A DNA stretch of 41,596 bases. Origin: Clostridia bacterium. GTDB lineage: Bacteria; Bacillota; Clostridia; Oscillospirales; CAG-272. The translations under genes were made by a program, and so were the position numbers. Below the pieces are notes generated by a model. That model was not told the origin of the DNA and did not search any database. It worked only from the letters and a program-made list of their open reading frames with translations. Positions within the stretch are counted from its first letter, which is position 1, and each line of letters begins with the position of its first letter. This document shows positions 30,584 to 39,100 of this stretch, piece by piece. The DNA is taken from NCBI GenBank assembly GCA_017547755.1, contig JAFYOX010000072.1, forward strand, positions 1 through 41,596, in the 5' to 3' direction.

Positions 30584-31744
30584 TTATTCGGCGCGCTGGA
30601 ATTCCGTGTAGAGACCGTGTACGGTCACCACGGACTTGACCACCGCGATGTTGTTGTAAGAAGCGTACAGATACTTGTCCGTACATTCGCCTTCCGCTTC
30701 GGATGCCAGGCGCATCACGTCGGCATAGCCGTAATCCGTCAGCAGAGACCCCGCCGTACTGCCTGCAGCGCCGTCAAAGAAGCCGCCGAACAGAACGGGA
30801 AGCGTTCCGCAGTTTTCCGCGAAATTCCCGAAGACCTTCATGCGGTCCTTCACCCCGTCACGCGGCACATCGGAAAGATCCGCCGCACAGAAGACGTATT
30901 TTTCCTTCGTTTCCGCACAGCGTACCACACAGTAGGAGAACCATCCCTTTTCGTCGGCCGTCAGCATGGGCATCTGCGACATGGAAAGATGACCCGCGGA
31001 AGAGTAGGTATAGGTGTCGGTGTTGTAGTACATCAGTTCGCGTCTGCCGTTTTCCGTCCCGTCGGGAGCAAAATCCGCGCCGAGCGCGTAGCCTTCCGGC
31101 AGAAAAGTACCGGCTGCGGCAAAATCCGCATTCTGAAGGATCACAAAATCGGGAGTATATTCTTCGATCTCCGCAAGCACAGCGGATTCCCCGCTGTCCG
31201 TGAAATCAAAGGTCAGAACGGAGTAGACTTTGCCCGTTCCTTTTTTTACTTCGCCGTAAATATAATTGTCGGCCTCGGAGAAGGAAAAGTTTTCCTGTCC
31301 CGCAAGGAAGGTGCGGAATTCGTCGACCGCCAGCCGTGTGGAAGCGGTGTCATGTCCGGCAATAACGATCTTCTGACCAACAAGCGCGTAGCCGTACTGC
31401 CACATCTGGAGATTTTCCAGAAATTCGATCGTCTCGGGGCGGTTGGTGTCGCCGACGAGGATCTCATATTCGCCCATCGCATATTCGGGATATCCCTCAC
31501 GGAAAAAGTCCGTCGTGATCTTGAGATTATATCCGGCATTTTCGAATGCATAGCGGACATCCATGCCGCACTGCACGAGATCGCCCTGCGCATAGTCGGA
31601 ACGTACGATCTTGTATTCCGTGAGATTGGTTTCGTTGATGACATATCCGGAAACATTTTCCGTTCCGGAAGCCGTTTCTCCGCACGAACCGAGGGTCATA
31701 ACGAGAGAAAACGCAAGCATTAAATATGGAAGAAATTTTTTCAC
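30584..31744 (-). CDS. Lipoprotein with a degenerate endonuclease/phosphatase-like domain
   Basis: 386 aa. GTG start with GGAGAACT upstream. N-terminal signal peptide with lipobox LGSC (lipidated C21). Residues ~45-160 (YEILVGDTNRPET..., ...YALVGQKIVIAGHDT) resemble the accessory domain found at the N-terminus of some family 20/115-type glycosidases. Residues ~170-380 look like an endonuclease/exonuclease/phosphatase fold (VLTFDF..., VKDRMKVFGNF..., LPVLFGGFFDG, ...), but the usual GDFN is GGFFD and the final SDH is absent, so catalysis is doubtful. Probably a surface protein; role unknown. It has its own strong promoter and may lead the yicC operon. Confidence 0.7.
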   Translation of the reverse strand: MKKFLPYLMLAFSLVMTLGSCGETASGTENVSGYVINETNLTEYKIVRSDYAQGDLVQCGMDVRYAFENAGYNLKITTDFFREGYPEYAMGEYEILVGDTNRPETIEFLENLQMWQYGYALVGQKIVIAGHDTASTRLAVDEFRTFLAGQENFSFSEADNYIYGEVKKGTGKVYSVLTFDFTDSGESAVLAEIEEYTPDFVILQNADFAAAGTFLPEGYALGADFAPDGTENGRRELMYYNTDTYTYSSAGHLSMSQMPMLTADEKGWFSYCVVRCAETKEKYVFCAADLSDVPRDGVKDRMKVFGNFAENCGTLPVLFGGFFDGAAGSTAGSLLTDYGYADVMRLASEAEGECTDKYLYASYNNIAVVKSVVTVHGLYTEFQRAE

Positions 31745-31822
31745 ACAGTTCTCCGTTTCTGCGTCCGCAGGCCGTCCGGAGACCGCTTGCCGACTAATAA
31801 CCCATTATGATACTTACCTTAT

Positions 31823-31852
31823 ATTATACAATATTCGGACGTTCGTTGTCAA
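31823..31852 (-). promoter_or_regulatory. Promoter of the lipoprotein-yicC unit
   Basis: On the minus strand: TTGACA (31852-31847), 18-bp spacer, TATAAT (31828-31823). Confidence 0.85.
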
Positions 31853-31881
31853 CGAAATGAAATAAAAATTAATACAAAGAT

Positions 31882-31903
31882 AAAACCGGAGACCCCCGGT
31901 TTT
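31882..31903 (-). terminator. Second hairpin behind the solute-binding protein gene
   Basis: AAAACCGG pairs with CCGGTTTT around a 6-nt loop; on the minus strand a T-rich stretch follows. It backs up the hairpin at 31934-31963. Confidence 0.6.
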
Positions 31904-31933
31904 TCGTGGAATACTTCCGTTCCCGGAAAAAGG

Positions 31934-31963
31934 AAAGACCCCGCGTTTTTTTGCGGGGTCTTT
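31934..31963. terminator. Terminator of the solute-binding protein gene
   Basis: AAAGACCCCGC pairs with GCGGGGTCTTT around an 8-nt loop of T's, 12 nt past the stop on the minus strand. Confidence 0.9.
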
Positions 31964-31975
31964 TCAATGGAAAAA

Positions 31976-33478
31976 TCAACCTTCCATGTAGATGTCAATG
32001 AGTCTCTGCATAACCTTGTTGAGAGCCTTCTGCTGCTTCTTGAAGGTGGAAGCAACGTCGGTGGAGTTCTTGCCGAGCATCTGACGGAACATATACGGGA
32101 GTGCGGAAAGGTTTTCGCCGAACTGGAACGTGAATTCAAGCTTTCTGCCGGCCATGATGAGGTCGATGATCTCTGCGGTCGCAGGTTCTGCGGAATAACG
32201 GCTCTTGAGCGCCTGGTCATAGTACGCCGGGAATACGGTCTTGTAGGATTCCGCACAGAGCGCTTCGAAGATGATACCGGTAACATCCTTGTCCGCATCG
32301 GAAAGGGTCAGCGGAATACCGAAGACGGAGAACTGGTCCCATGCGTTGGTGTAGTAGCCTTCCTGATTTTCGTCAAACTTCGGAAGCGGAAGGATACCGT
32401 ACTTGTCTTCCATATCGCCGAGGGATTCGGTGGTTTCGCCGAAGTAAAGCTGGGACATGGCAATCTTGCCTTCCGCAAATGCTCTCGGAACGTCACGCCA
32501 GTCCGTATTGCGGAAAGTACCGACTTCGTCGTAGGAAAGGGCGATTGCCTTTTCGAGCGCAGTTACGGTCTTTTCGTTGAAGAAGGTGATTTCGAAGGAA
32601 CCGTCGTCGTTGATGGCGGCAACGTCGAGGTCAAACGCCGCGAGCCACACGTCGGTGGTGTTCAGACCGAGGCAGACGGAGTAGCCGTGGATATCGTTGC
32701 GGTCGTGTGCGCCGTCACCGTTGGTGTCTTCCCAGATACCGCTGGTAAGGGAAAGCATCTTTTCGGACGTCCAGGAGCCGTCAAAGACCATGTCGTAAAG
32801 ATCCTGACCGGTCACACCGTAGTTTTCCCAGATGTTGTAGTTGAAGAACATCCCGTAAGTATACTGCAGCGTGGAAATGGAAAGGTCACTGTTGATGGCG
32901 TAGAGCTTGCCGTTGATGGTTGCGGGATCGTTTGCAAGCTGGTTGTGCCACGGCTGGGTGAGGTCAACGTAAGGCAGATCACACCAGTTGTAGAGAACGC
33001 CGGCCGTGATCGGCACGAACGCCTTGTAGTTCCAGAAACCGACAACGTCGTACGCATAAGTACCGGAAGTTACAACATTCTTTACGTTGTCGTAAGGATT
33101 CGTGGTGGGAATGACCTCGATCTTGACATCAAAACGGTCCTCGATGCGCAGGTTGCGGTCATATACGGCGTCGTTGGTCGCTTCCCCGGTGAGTTCTTCG
33201 GAGAAGATTTCATATGCCTTCGCTTCTTCCACCGCAAAAATATAGGAACGACCTTCAAAGGTCTGATCGGGCAGATTGTCCGGGATCAGCGCACGCTGTT
33301 CGGCGGGAGAAAGCTCTTCGATGCTGATCTCTTCCACAACTTCTTCCCCGGCTACCGGAGTCGCCGCCGTGTCACCTGCCGTCGTTTCCGCGTTCTGTGT
33401 GCTTTCGGAGCACGAGGTCAGCACCGACGAAGCGAGCATCATCATTACAAGAATCATCGCCAGTATGCGTTTTTTCAT
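31976..33478 (-). CDS. Extracellular solute-binding lipoprotein (ABC importer type)
   Basis: 500 aa. Signal peptide with lipobox LTSC (C23), a Thr/Ala/Glu-rich linker, then a two-lobed family 1-type (sugar) binding protein with the aromatic-rich LYFGETTESLGDMEDKYGILPLPKFDENQ hinge region. A calcium-loop-like DTNGDGAHDRNDIHGY segment lies mid-protein. No permease or ATPase gene is adjacent, so it either uses distant partners or serves as a surface capture protein. GGAGG precedes the ATG; a TATAAT box lies at 33523-33528 (minus strand) with a poor -35. It is a distant paralogue of the gene at 35636, sharing the KFDENQ-type and acidic linker features. Confidence 0.88.
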   Translation of the reverse strand: MKKRILAMILVMMMLASSVLTSCSESTQNAETTAGDTAATPVAGEEVVEEISIEELSPAEQRALIPDNLPDQTFEGRSYIFAVEEAKAYEIFSEELTGEATNDAVYDRNLRIEDRFDVKIEVIPTTNPYDNVKNVVTSGTYAYDVVGFWNYKAFVPITAGVLYNWCDLPYVDLTQPWHNQLANDPATINGKLYAINSDLSISTLQYTYGMFFNYNIWENYGVTGQDLYDMVFDGSWTSEKMLSLTSGIWEDTNGDGAHDRNDIHGYSVCLGLNTTDVWLAAFDLDVAAINDDGSFEITFFNEKTVTALEKAIALSYDEVGTFRNTDWRDVPRAFAEGKIAMSQLYFGETTESLGDMEDKYGILPLPKFDENQEGYYTNAWDQFSVFGIPLTLSDADKDVTGIIFEALCAESYKTVFPAYYDQALKSRYSAEPATAEIIDLIMAGRKLEFTFQFGENLSALPYMFRQMLGKNSTDVASTFKKQQKALNKVMQRLIDIYMEG

Positions 33479-33605
33479 AATTTTCCTCCATTTATTTTAT
33501 GTAACTTTATTGATTTGGTTGTATTATATCATATCCCCGTTGAAAAATGAAGAGCATTCCTGCAATTCCTTAAAAAATTCAAAAGATAACTATTTTTTCC
33601 TACAG

Positions 33606-33710
33606 AAAAATCCCCTCTCACACCCCATATCAGCCCCCACAATCCGGCTATAACAGATTGAAGTTTTTGCGGAGCTTTTTTCAAAAAGCGACCGTTTCCC
33701 CCGTCTCCCC
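33606..33710 (+). repeat. ~105-bp intergenic element, copy 1
   Basis: The sequence from AAAAATCCCC through CATATCAGCCCC, CCGGCT, ACAGATTGAAGTTTTTGCGG, the AGCTTTTTTCAAAAAGCG hairpin and CCGTTTCCCCCGTCTCC recurs as the reverse complement at 41256-41361 with few differences. It ends 12 bp before the -35 box of the glycosidase promoter. The rest of the 33479-33780 gap holds only the two promoters. Confidence 0.85.
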
Positions 33711-33722
33711 ATCCCGCCACCC

Positions 33723-33751
33723 TTGCAATCCCCAAATCCCTGTAGTATAAT
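33723..33751 (+). promoter_or_regulatory. Promoter of the six-hairpin glycosidase gene
   Basis: TTGCAA (33723-33728), 17-bp spacer, TATAAT (33746-33751). Confidence 0.85.
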
Positions 33752-33780
33752 GGAGAAAAAACGAAAGGATCACACATAAA

Positions 33781-34977
33781 ATGAAAAACATCGGAACCAT
33801 CGGATTTACGTCGGACGACAGCGAACTGAACCGTGGATTTGCGTGGGCAAAGGAGCAGGCACTAGCGTACAGTCATCATGGGGATGACCTTGTGGGAAAG
33901 TGGTATGAAGCCGCACTGCCGCAGAGAGAAGCGTTCTGTATCCGGGACGTGTGCCATCAGGCGAACGGGGCACACGCACTCGGGCTGGAGCACCATACGA
34001 AGAATATGCTGCTCCGGTTCGCACAGTCCATCGCCGCAAGCCGCGATTACTGCTGTTTCTGGGAGATCGATAAGAATTACCGCCCCGCTCCTGTGGACTA
34101 TACCTCGGATCAGGATTTCTGGTATAACCTCCCCGCCAATTTCGACCTGCTCGCGGCGTGCCTGCGGATGTATCGCCTGACCGGCGACCGCGATTATATC
34201 GAAAGCGAGGATTTCCTCCACTTCTACCGCCTGACCGTCGATCAGTATATCCGGAAATGGGACACCAACGGCGACGGGATCCCCGAAGGATCCGGCACGC
34301 GCCGCGGTATCCCTTCCTATGAAGAAGGCGAAGGCGGCGGAAGCGCGCAGATGATCGACCTCCTCGCAGCCGAAGCCGCAGGCATGGCCGCCTATGCCGA
34401 GATCTGCGAACTCCGCGGCGAGATTGGTGCCCCGTACCGGAAATGGTCGGAATCCATCATCGCCGAGATCGACCGCTGGTGGGATGAATCCGACCGCCGC
34501 TTCTTCTATACCAGACGTCCCGACGGCTCCTTCCGGCATATCTCCCATATCGCCTCGGAATGGGTCCTCTACTTCGACAGTGTCTCCGATGAACGCAAGC
34601 GCGCCATCACCCTCGACCGCCTGCACGAACGCGGCGTCAACGGCATCAGCGCGGAATGCGGCTCCTACCTCGCCGAAATTTTCTACCGCTTCGGCCAGCC
34701 GGAACGCGGTGAATACTGGCTCCGCCGCTTCACTTCTCCGGAACTGAAGCGCCGCGAGTATCCGGAAGTCTCCTATACCTGCATCGGCGCGTTTGTCTTC
34801 GGACTCATGGGAATTTCCTATGACGCCCGGACAAAAACCATCTCCGCCGACCCGAAACTCCCCGCAAATGTCGCGTCCGCTTCCCTGACCGGTCTCCCTG
34901 TTTTCGGACGCTTTGCCGATGTCACCGTCGAAAACGGCTCCGTGACCATCACCTACCACGACCGCGACGAAGCCTGA
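33781..34977 (+). CDS. Six-hairpin (alpha/alpha)6-barrel glycosidase-like protein
   Basis: 398 aa. Repeating helical-hairpin pattern with aromatic and acidic residues: WYEAALPQREAFCIRDVCHQ, then FWEIDKNYRPAPVDY, FWYNLPANFDLLAACLRMYRLTGDRDYI and EWVLYFDSV. This resembles the six-hairpin glycosidase superfamily (GH63/GH78/GH37-like). The segment WDTNGDGIPEGSGTRRGIPSYEEGEGGGS near residue 165 is the loop where such enzymes carry a catalytic acid. The C-terminal ~70 residues are a beta domain. No signal peptide, so intracellular. Exact family and substrate are unresolved. AAAGGA precedes the ATG; it has its own strong promoter and terminator. Confidence 0.72.
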   Translation: MKNIGTIGFTSDDSELNRGFAWAKEQALAYSHHGDDLVGKWYEAALPQREAFCIRDVCHQANGAHALGLEHHTKNMLLRFAQSIAASRDYCCFWEIDKNYRPAPVDYTSDQDFWYNLPANFDLLAACLRMYRLTGDRDYIESEDFLHFYRLTVDQYIRKWDTNGDGIPEGSGTRRGIPSYEEGEGGGSAQMIDLLAAEAAGMAAYAEICELRGEIGAPYRKWSESIIAEIDRWWDESDRRFFYTRRPDGSFRHISHIASEWVLYFDSVSDERKRAITLDRLHERGVNGISAECGSYLAEIFYRFGQPERGEYWLRRFTSPELKRREYPEVSYTCIGAFVFGLMGISYDARTKTISADPKLPANVASASLTGLPVFGRFADVTVENGSVTITYHDRDEA

Positions 34978-35000
34978 CGGCTTACGGACATACGGATGTC

Positions 35001-35034
35001 AAAAAACGTACGGATCTTTCTCCGTACGTTTTTT
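35001..35034. terminator. Bidirectional terminator
   Basis: AAAAAACGTACGGA pairs perfectly with TCCGTACGTTTTTT around a 6-nt loop, between the convergent glycosidase and Rrf2 genes. Confidence 0.93.
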
Positions 35035-35043
35035 CGTTTATTT

Positions 35044-35469
35044 TTATTCGGTTTCTTCCGTTTTTTCCGGCATCATGTCCGCAAGCGTGACGCCGTCAAG
35101 GTAATCATCAATGATCTGACCGAGTTTTTCCCAGACGGGCAGCGTCTGACAGCAGACGGAACGTCCGCATTTCTGGGTATTGTCGTCCACGAGGCAGGCT
35201 ACCGGGGCAATCGAGCCTTCCACAATGCGAAGAATGCTGCCGACCGTGTATTCTGCGGCGGGACGATTCAGACGGTAACCGCCGCCTTTGCCTCGGAGAC
35301 CGTCCACAAAACCGGATTTGGAGAGCGCCGAAATGATGCTCTCAAGATATTTTTCCGAGATCTCCTGACTCTCCGCCACGACCATCAGCGGTACGTATTC
35401 CCCTTCCGGATACTGCGCCAGCTCCAGCATCACGCGCAGCGCGTAGCGCCCTTTCGTTGAGATCAGCAT
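35044..35469 (-). CDS. Rrf2-family transcriptional regulator (IscR/CymR-like)
   Basis: 141 aa from the ATG at 35469 (GGAGGAAACCCT upstream). Winged-helix domain MLISTKGRYALRVMLELA, with the recognition region ISEKYLESIISALSKSGFVDGLRGKGGGYRLNR. The sensor loop holds C92, C101, C106 and C107, resembling the three-cysteine [2Fe-2S] site of IscR; CymR lacks these, so an iron-sulfur sensor is the better reading. Usually found beside iscS/cysteine genes, which are not in view. Promoter overlaps a possible autoregulatory region upstream. Confidence 0.92.
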   Translation of the reverse strand: MLISTKGRYALRVMLELAQYPEGEYVPLMVVAESQEISEKYLESIISALSKSGFVDGLRGKGGGYRLNRPAAEYTVGSILRIVEGSIAPVACLVDDNTQKCGRSVCCQTLPVWEKLGQIIDDYLDGVTLADMMPEKTEETE

Positions 35470-35499
35470 AGGGTTTCCTCCTGTCCTTTGTTTTAACCC

Positions 35500-35528
35500 A
35501 TTATACCACAATGTTGATAGGGAATCAA
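35500..35528 (-). promoter_or_regulatory. Promoter of the Rrf2 regulator gene
   Basis: On the minus strand: TTGATT (35528-35523), 17-bp spacer, TATAAT (35505-35500). Confidence 0.82.
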
Positions 35529-35579
35529 GAGGTTTTTTCACCTTTTTCCGAAAAGCCGGAGACAGAGGAAACAAAGACC

Positions 35580-35611
35580 GGGGAAAACCTTTCGCACAAA
35601 AAGTTTTCCCC
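35580..35611 (-). terminator. Terminator of the second solute-binding protein gene
   Basis: GGGGAAAAC pairs with GTTTTCCCC around a loop containing CTTTCGCACAAAAA, a shortened member of the intergenic repeat family. Confidence 0.78.
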
Positions 35612-35635
35612 GGAAAATTATTCGGAAAGATCGGA

Positions 35636-37111
35636 TCAGCCGGCCTTTTCGATCTGCTTTGCGAGCTTCTTGATTTCCGCGTCAACGCTCTTCTGCATGG
35701 ACTTCAGGACGGAACCGAAGTTGCCTGCGAGACCGACGAAGGATCCCTTCAGCACTTTCGCCGCAACCTGTTCCTGCCATGCGTTGATACCGAAGTCGAA
35801 GTAGATGCTGTCGAAGCAGATGGACAGCATTTCCGCGGATTCCGCGTCACGCGCATACTTGGACTTTACAAGCGTTTCGGTGTACTGCGGAACGATGTTC
35901 TGCTGGGTATAGAACGCCATGGCTTCGAGGAGCATACCGATGTTTTCCGCATTTGCCATGTCATAGGACTTCGGCAGGATGGAAAGTTCCGCGCCGAAGG
36001 ACGGTGCGTAGTATCTTTCCTGATTTTCGTCATACTTCGGAACCGGTACGAAACCGACGTTGAATTCGTAGTCGCGGATGCTGGAGAGAGAGTGCGGGTT
36101 GCTGGTCACGAACAGGCAGCGGCCGTTCTTGAAGGTGCCGGCTACCATCGCGTCGGAGGAGTCCACATTGGTGCTGGTGGTATTGTACCAGCCGCCGTTT
36201 GCGCTGAGGTCGAGGATGTGCTGCATCCTGGTCACAGCCACTTCATCGGAAGGAAGATTGAAGACCGGGAAACCGTTTTCGTCCTGCGTGATGAGTGCCA
36301 CTTCGGAACCGAACAGCATACGGAGGAAGTGTTCCTTGGTGGAGCTTTCGATCCCGAACTGGTCGTCGTTCGTGGTCTGACCGTCACCGTTGATGTCAAG
36401 ATTTGCGGCGTCCGCCATCGCGTACATATTGTCGATGGTCCATTCGTTGTTCTTTACGTATTCATAGGGAGAGGTCAGGTTGAGCTGGTTCACGATATCT
36501 GCATTGAACGCATAGCCGCCCGCACGGGAAAGAACGGAAAGGCTGAAGTTGCCGGAAGCCGCGTACTGCTGTCCGCCGATCACGAAGATCGAGGACGCAT
36601 AGGGGTTCCACCATGCTTCGTCAAGGGAGATGTACGGGAGAGACTGCATATCCGCAAGGTACTGGATCGCGCCGGTGATCCAGAGGTCATACATCATGCA
36701 GAGGTCGTAGCTGGTGTCGCCGGACATCGCAAGCTGGGAGATCACGTCCGAGCCGACCTGGCTTCTGGTCTCGGTCACGATCTTCGCGTTGAAGCGTTCC
36801 TGGATCACGTCGGTACGGTTGTAGATCGCGTCGTTGAGGATCTCGCCAGTCTGTTCTTCGGCTTCGAGGACGTTGTTTGCCCATGCGAGCCATTCCTGGC
36901 TGTGGTGAAGGATGTTGAGTTCAAAGCCCTTCATGTCGGTATCCGGCAGACCGTCGGTCAGCTCGGTTTCTTCCTCTTCGGTCACTTCTTCCGCAGAGGG
37001 AGTGATCACATCCGCGGGAGTTTCATCGCTGTTTGCGGAATTGTCGGAGCATCCGGCAAAGGTGCCCGCGAGGATCGAAAGCAGCAGAAGAACTGCGGTA
37101 AGTCTTTTCAT
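35636..37111 (-). CDS. Extracellular solute-binding lipoprotein (ABC importer type)
   Basis: 491 aa. Signal peptide with lipobox FAGC (C21), an acidic linker (EEVTEEEETEL), then a sugar-type binding protein: TGEILNDAIYNRTDVIQERFNAKI, SYDLCMMYDLW, and FVPVPKYDENQERYYAPSFGAELSI. A calcium-loop-like LDINGDGQTTNDDQFGI segment lies mid-protein, as in the paralogue at 31976. No transport permease is adjacent. AAGGAG precedes the ATG; an AT-rich -10-like region (TTATACAAT) lies ~40 nt upstream without a good -35. Confidence 0.9.
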   Translation of the reverse strand: MKRLTAVLLLLSILAGTFAGCSDNSANSDETPADVITPSAEEVTEEEETELTDGLPDTDMKGFELNILHHSQEWLAWANNVLEAEEQTGEILNDAIYNRTDVIQERFNAKIVTETRSQVGSDVISQLAMSGDTSYDLCMMYDLWITGAIQYLADMQSLPYISLDEAWWNPYASSIFVIGGQQYAASGNFSLSVLSRAGGYAFNADIVNQLNLTSPYEYVKNNEWTIDNMYAMADAANLDINGDGQTTNDDQFGIESSTKEHFLRMLFGSEVALITQDENGFPVFNLPSDEVAVTRMQHILDLSANGGWYNTTSTNVDSSDAMVAGTFKNGRCLFVTSNPHSLSSIRDYEFNVGFVPVPKYDENQERYYAPSFGAELSILPKSYDMANAENIGMLLEAMAFYTQQNIVPQYTETLVKSKYARDAESAEMLSICFDSIYFDFGINAWQEQVAAKVLKGSFVGLAGNFGSVLKSMQKSVDAEIKKLAKQIEKAG

Positions 37112-37218
37112 AATCGTTCTCCTTGTTTTTCATTTATAGTGATATACCATGGATATTGTATAATATTCTGCCGGAATGTTTGTGAATAGCCTGTAAATTC
37201 CCGGCAGGCAATATCCGG

Positions 37219-37980
37219 TCAGATATCCAGCATCAGCCCGACGGGACAGTGATCGCTTCCCATAACGTCCGCATAGATCACCGCGTCGCGCAGGCTGTCC
37301 CGCAGACGGTCGGAAACGATGAAATAGTCGATGCGCCACCCCGTATTGCGTTCGCGCGACTTGAACATATACGACCACCAGCTGTACGCACCCGTCCGGT
37401 CGGGATAGAGATACCGGAACGTGTCCGTGAATCCGGCGGAGAGCAGTTCGGTCATCTTGCCGCGTTCCTCGTTCGTGAAGCCGGCATTGCCGACGTTGGT
37501 CTTCGGATTTTTGAGGTCGATCTCATTGTGCGCGACGTTGAGGTCGCCGCAGAGGATGACCGGCTTCTTTCCGGAGAGATCCGAGAGATATCCGCGCAGG
37601 TCGTCTTCAAAGACCATGCGGTAATCGAGACGGGTCAGTTCGCGCTGTGCATTCGGCGTGTAGGAATTGACAAGATAGAACGCCGGATATTCGAGCGTGA
37701 TGAGGCGTCCTTCGTCGCTGTATTTTTCGTCCGCACCGATCCCGTACAGGACATTGTCCGGTTCTTCCTTTGCGAAAACGGCGGTACCGGAGTATCCCTT
37801 CTTCACGGCGCTGGAATAGTACGCGAAATACCCGGGATGTTCAAAATCCGCCTGTCCGGGCTGCATTTTGGTCTCCTGGATCGAGAAAATGTCCGCGTCT
37901 TCCGCACGGAAGAAATCCGCGAAACCCTTTTCCAGAACGGCGCGGAACCCGTTGACATTCCACGAAATCAGTTTTTTCAT
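37219..37980 (-). CDS. xth: Exodeoxyribonuclease III
   Basis: 253 aa. ExoA/XthA-type apurinic endonuclease: MKKLISWNVNGFRA with N8 and N10, QETKM with the metal ligand E36, LCGDLNVAHNEIDL, WRIDYFIVS and GSDHCPVGLML at the end. It cleaves abasic sites in base-excision repair, Mg2+-dependent. AAGGAG precedes the ATG. The start codon overlaps the stop of the upstream transporter gene by 4 nt (ATGA), so the two are translationally coupled. Confidence 0.96.
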   Translation of the reverse strand: MKKLISWNVNGFRAVLEKGFADFFRAEDADIFSIQETKMQPGQADFEHPGYFAYYSSAVKKGYSGTAVFAKEEPDNVLYGIGADEKYSDEGRLITLEYPAFYLVNSYTPNAQRELTRLDYRMVFEDDLRGYLSDLSGKKPVILCGDLNVAHNEIDLKNPKTNVGNAGFTNEERGKMTELLSAGFTDTFRYLYPDRTGAYSWWSYMFKSRERNTGWRIDYFIVSDRLRDSLRDAVIYADVMGSDHCPVGLMLDI

Positions 37981-38864
37981 GCTGTTTTCTCCTTGAATTT
38001 GATCTGCGTCAGGACGATGCCCGCGAGGATCAGCGCACAGCCGACATACGCGAGCGGTGCCATGCGTTCGTGCAGGATCAGTGCGCCGCCGATCGCCGCA
38101 AAGACGGATTCAGTCGAAAGAATGATCGACGCGGACGTCGGTTCGGAATACTTCTGCCCGAGCACCTGACAGGTGTACGCCACGCCGACGGACATGAAGC
38201 CGCAGTACGCGATCGGGATCGCCGCCGAAGTGATCGCCGCGAAGGAAATGTCTTCCGTAAAGAGCGCGAGGATCCAGTTGAGCGCCGTGCAGACCGCAAA
38301 CTGCGTCATCGAGAAGCGGAGCGAGTAGATGTTGTCCCCGAAATGGTCGATCACCAGAATGTGTACGGCGTATACGACCGCGCACAGGATCAGCACCGCA
38401 TCCCCTGCCGTAACCGTCAGCGCACCGCCGTCGAGACAGATCAGACCAAGTCCGGCAACGCCGAGTACCGCGCCGATCCACGACTGCACGTTCGTCTTCT
38501 GCCCGACGAAAATGCCGATGATGGGGACGAGGATCATATACAGACCCGTAATAAAGCCGGATTTTCCGGCGGAGTCGGTCAGTCCGATGCCGACCTGCTG
38601 AAGGAACGACGCGGTACACAGCAGAACACCGGCGACTGCACCGGAGATCAGCGTGGTCTTCATTTTTGTGTCATCGTGTTCGTTTTTCTCAAAGAGCAGG
38701 ATCACAGGGATCAGCGAGAGCGTGCCGAGAAGGAAGCGTGCGCCGTTGAACGTGAACGCGCCCACATGGTCGGCGCCGAGACGCTGTGCGACGAACGCAA
38801 AGCCCCAGACGACCGCCGCCGTCACGAGAAAGACAATGCCCTTCGGTGTATTTTTCTTTTCCAT
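37977..38864 (-). CDS. DMT (EamA) family transporter
   Basis: 295 aa with ten predicted transmembrane helices in two EamA repeats (first FLVTAAVVWGFAFVAQRLG, second VYAVHILVIDHFGDNIYSLR...). The pattern ARFLLG near helix 2 and SVGVAYTCQVLGQKYSEPTSASIILSTE in the second half are typical of EamA permeases, which export amino acids or metabolites. Substrate unknown. The start has GGAG about 14 nt upstream, rather far. Overlaps the exonuclease gene downstream by 4 nt. Confidence 0.93.
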   Translation of the reverse strand: MEKKNTPKGIVFLVTAAVVWGFAFVAQRLGADHVGAFTFNGARFLLGTLSLIPVILLFEKNEHDDTKMKTTLISGAVAGVLLCTASFLQQVGIGLTDSAGKSGFITGLYMILVPIIGIFVGQKTNVQSWIGAVLGVAGLGLICLDGGALTVTAGDAVLILCAVVYAVHILVIDHFGDNIYSLRFSMTQFAVCTALNWILALFTEDISFAAITSAAIPIAYCGFMSVGVAYTCQVLGQKYSEPTSASIILSTESVFAAIGGALILHERMAPLAYVGCALILAGIVLTQIKFKEKTA

Positions 38865-38903
38865 AAAATATATTGAAATCTCCTGTAGGTATGGATATTC
38901 CTA

Positions 38904-38933
38904 ATTATAGCATTTCTCCGGAGTTTTGGTCAA
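38904..38933 (-). promoter_or_regulatory. Promoter of the DMT transporter-xth operon
   Basis: On the minus strand: TTGACC (38933-38928), 18-bp spacer, TATAAT (38909-38904). Confidence 0.82.
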
Positions 38934-38975
38934 TGGGAGAAACCGTAATATTTTCACACAATCCCGCAGATTTTA

Positions 38976-39004
38976 TAGACATTCCGCAAGTTTTGTGGTA
39001 TAAT
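38976..39004 (+). promoter_or_regulatory. Promoter of the unknown gene at 39101
   Basis: TAGACA (38976-38981), 17-bp spacer, TATAAT (38999-39004). It is divergent from the transporter promoter, 43 bp apart. Confidence 0.75.
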
Positions 39005-39051
39005 TGATTTTATACAATCGATTTGACATACCAGATTCCATATATCAGTTT

Positions 39052-39088
39052 AAAGTTTTTTGGAAGGGGTTGTGCATCCCCCTTATAA
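39052..39088 (+). promoter_or_regulatory. Leader hairpin next to the ribosome site
   Basis: TTTAAAGTTTTTTGG is followed by AAGGGG, a 9-nt loop and CCCCTT, then ATAAGGAGG. The first part matches the arm and linker of the intergenic repeat family; the stem sits 2 nt before the ribosome site and could mask it. Confidence 0.45.
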
Positions 39089-39100
39089 GGAGGCCCGGAA

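Noticed and set aside
35470-35685. 72-codon N-terminal extension of the Rrf2 regulator
   Set aside because: It crosses the promoter and a terminator hairpin; the ATG at 35469 has a strong ribosome site and gives the standard family length.
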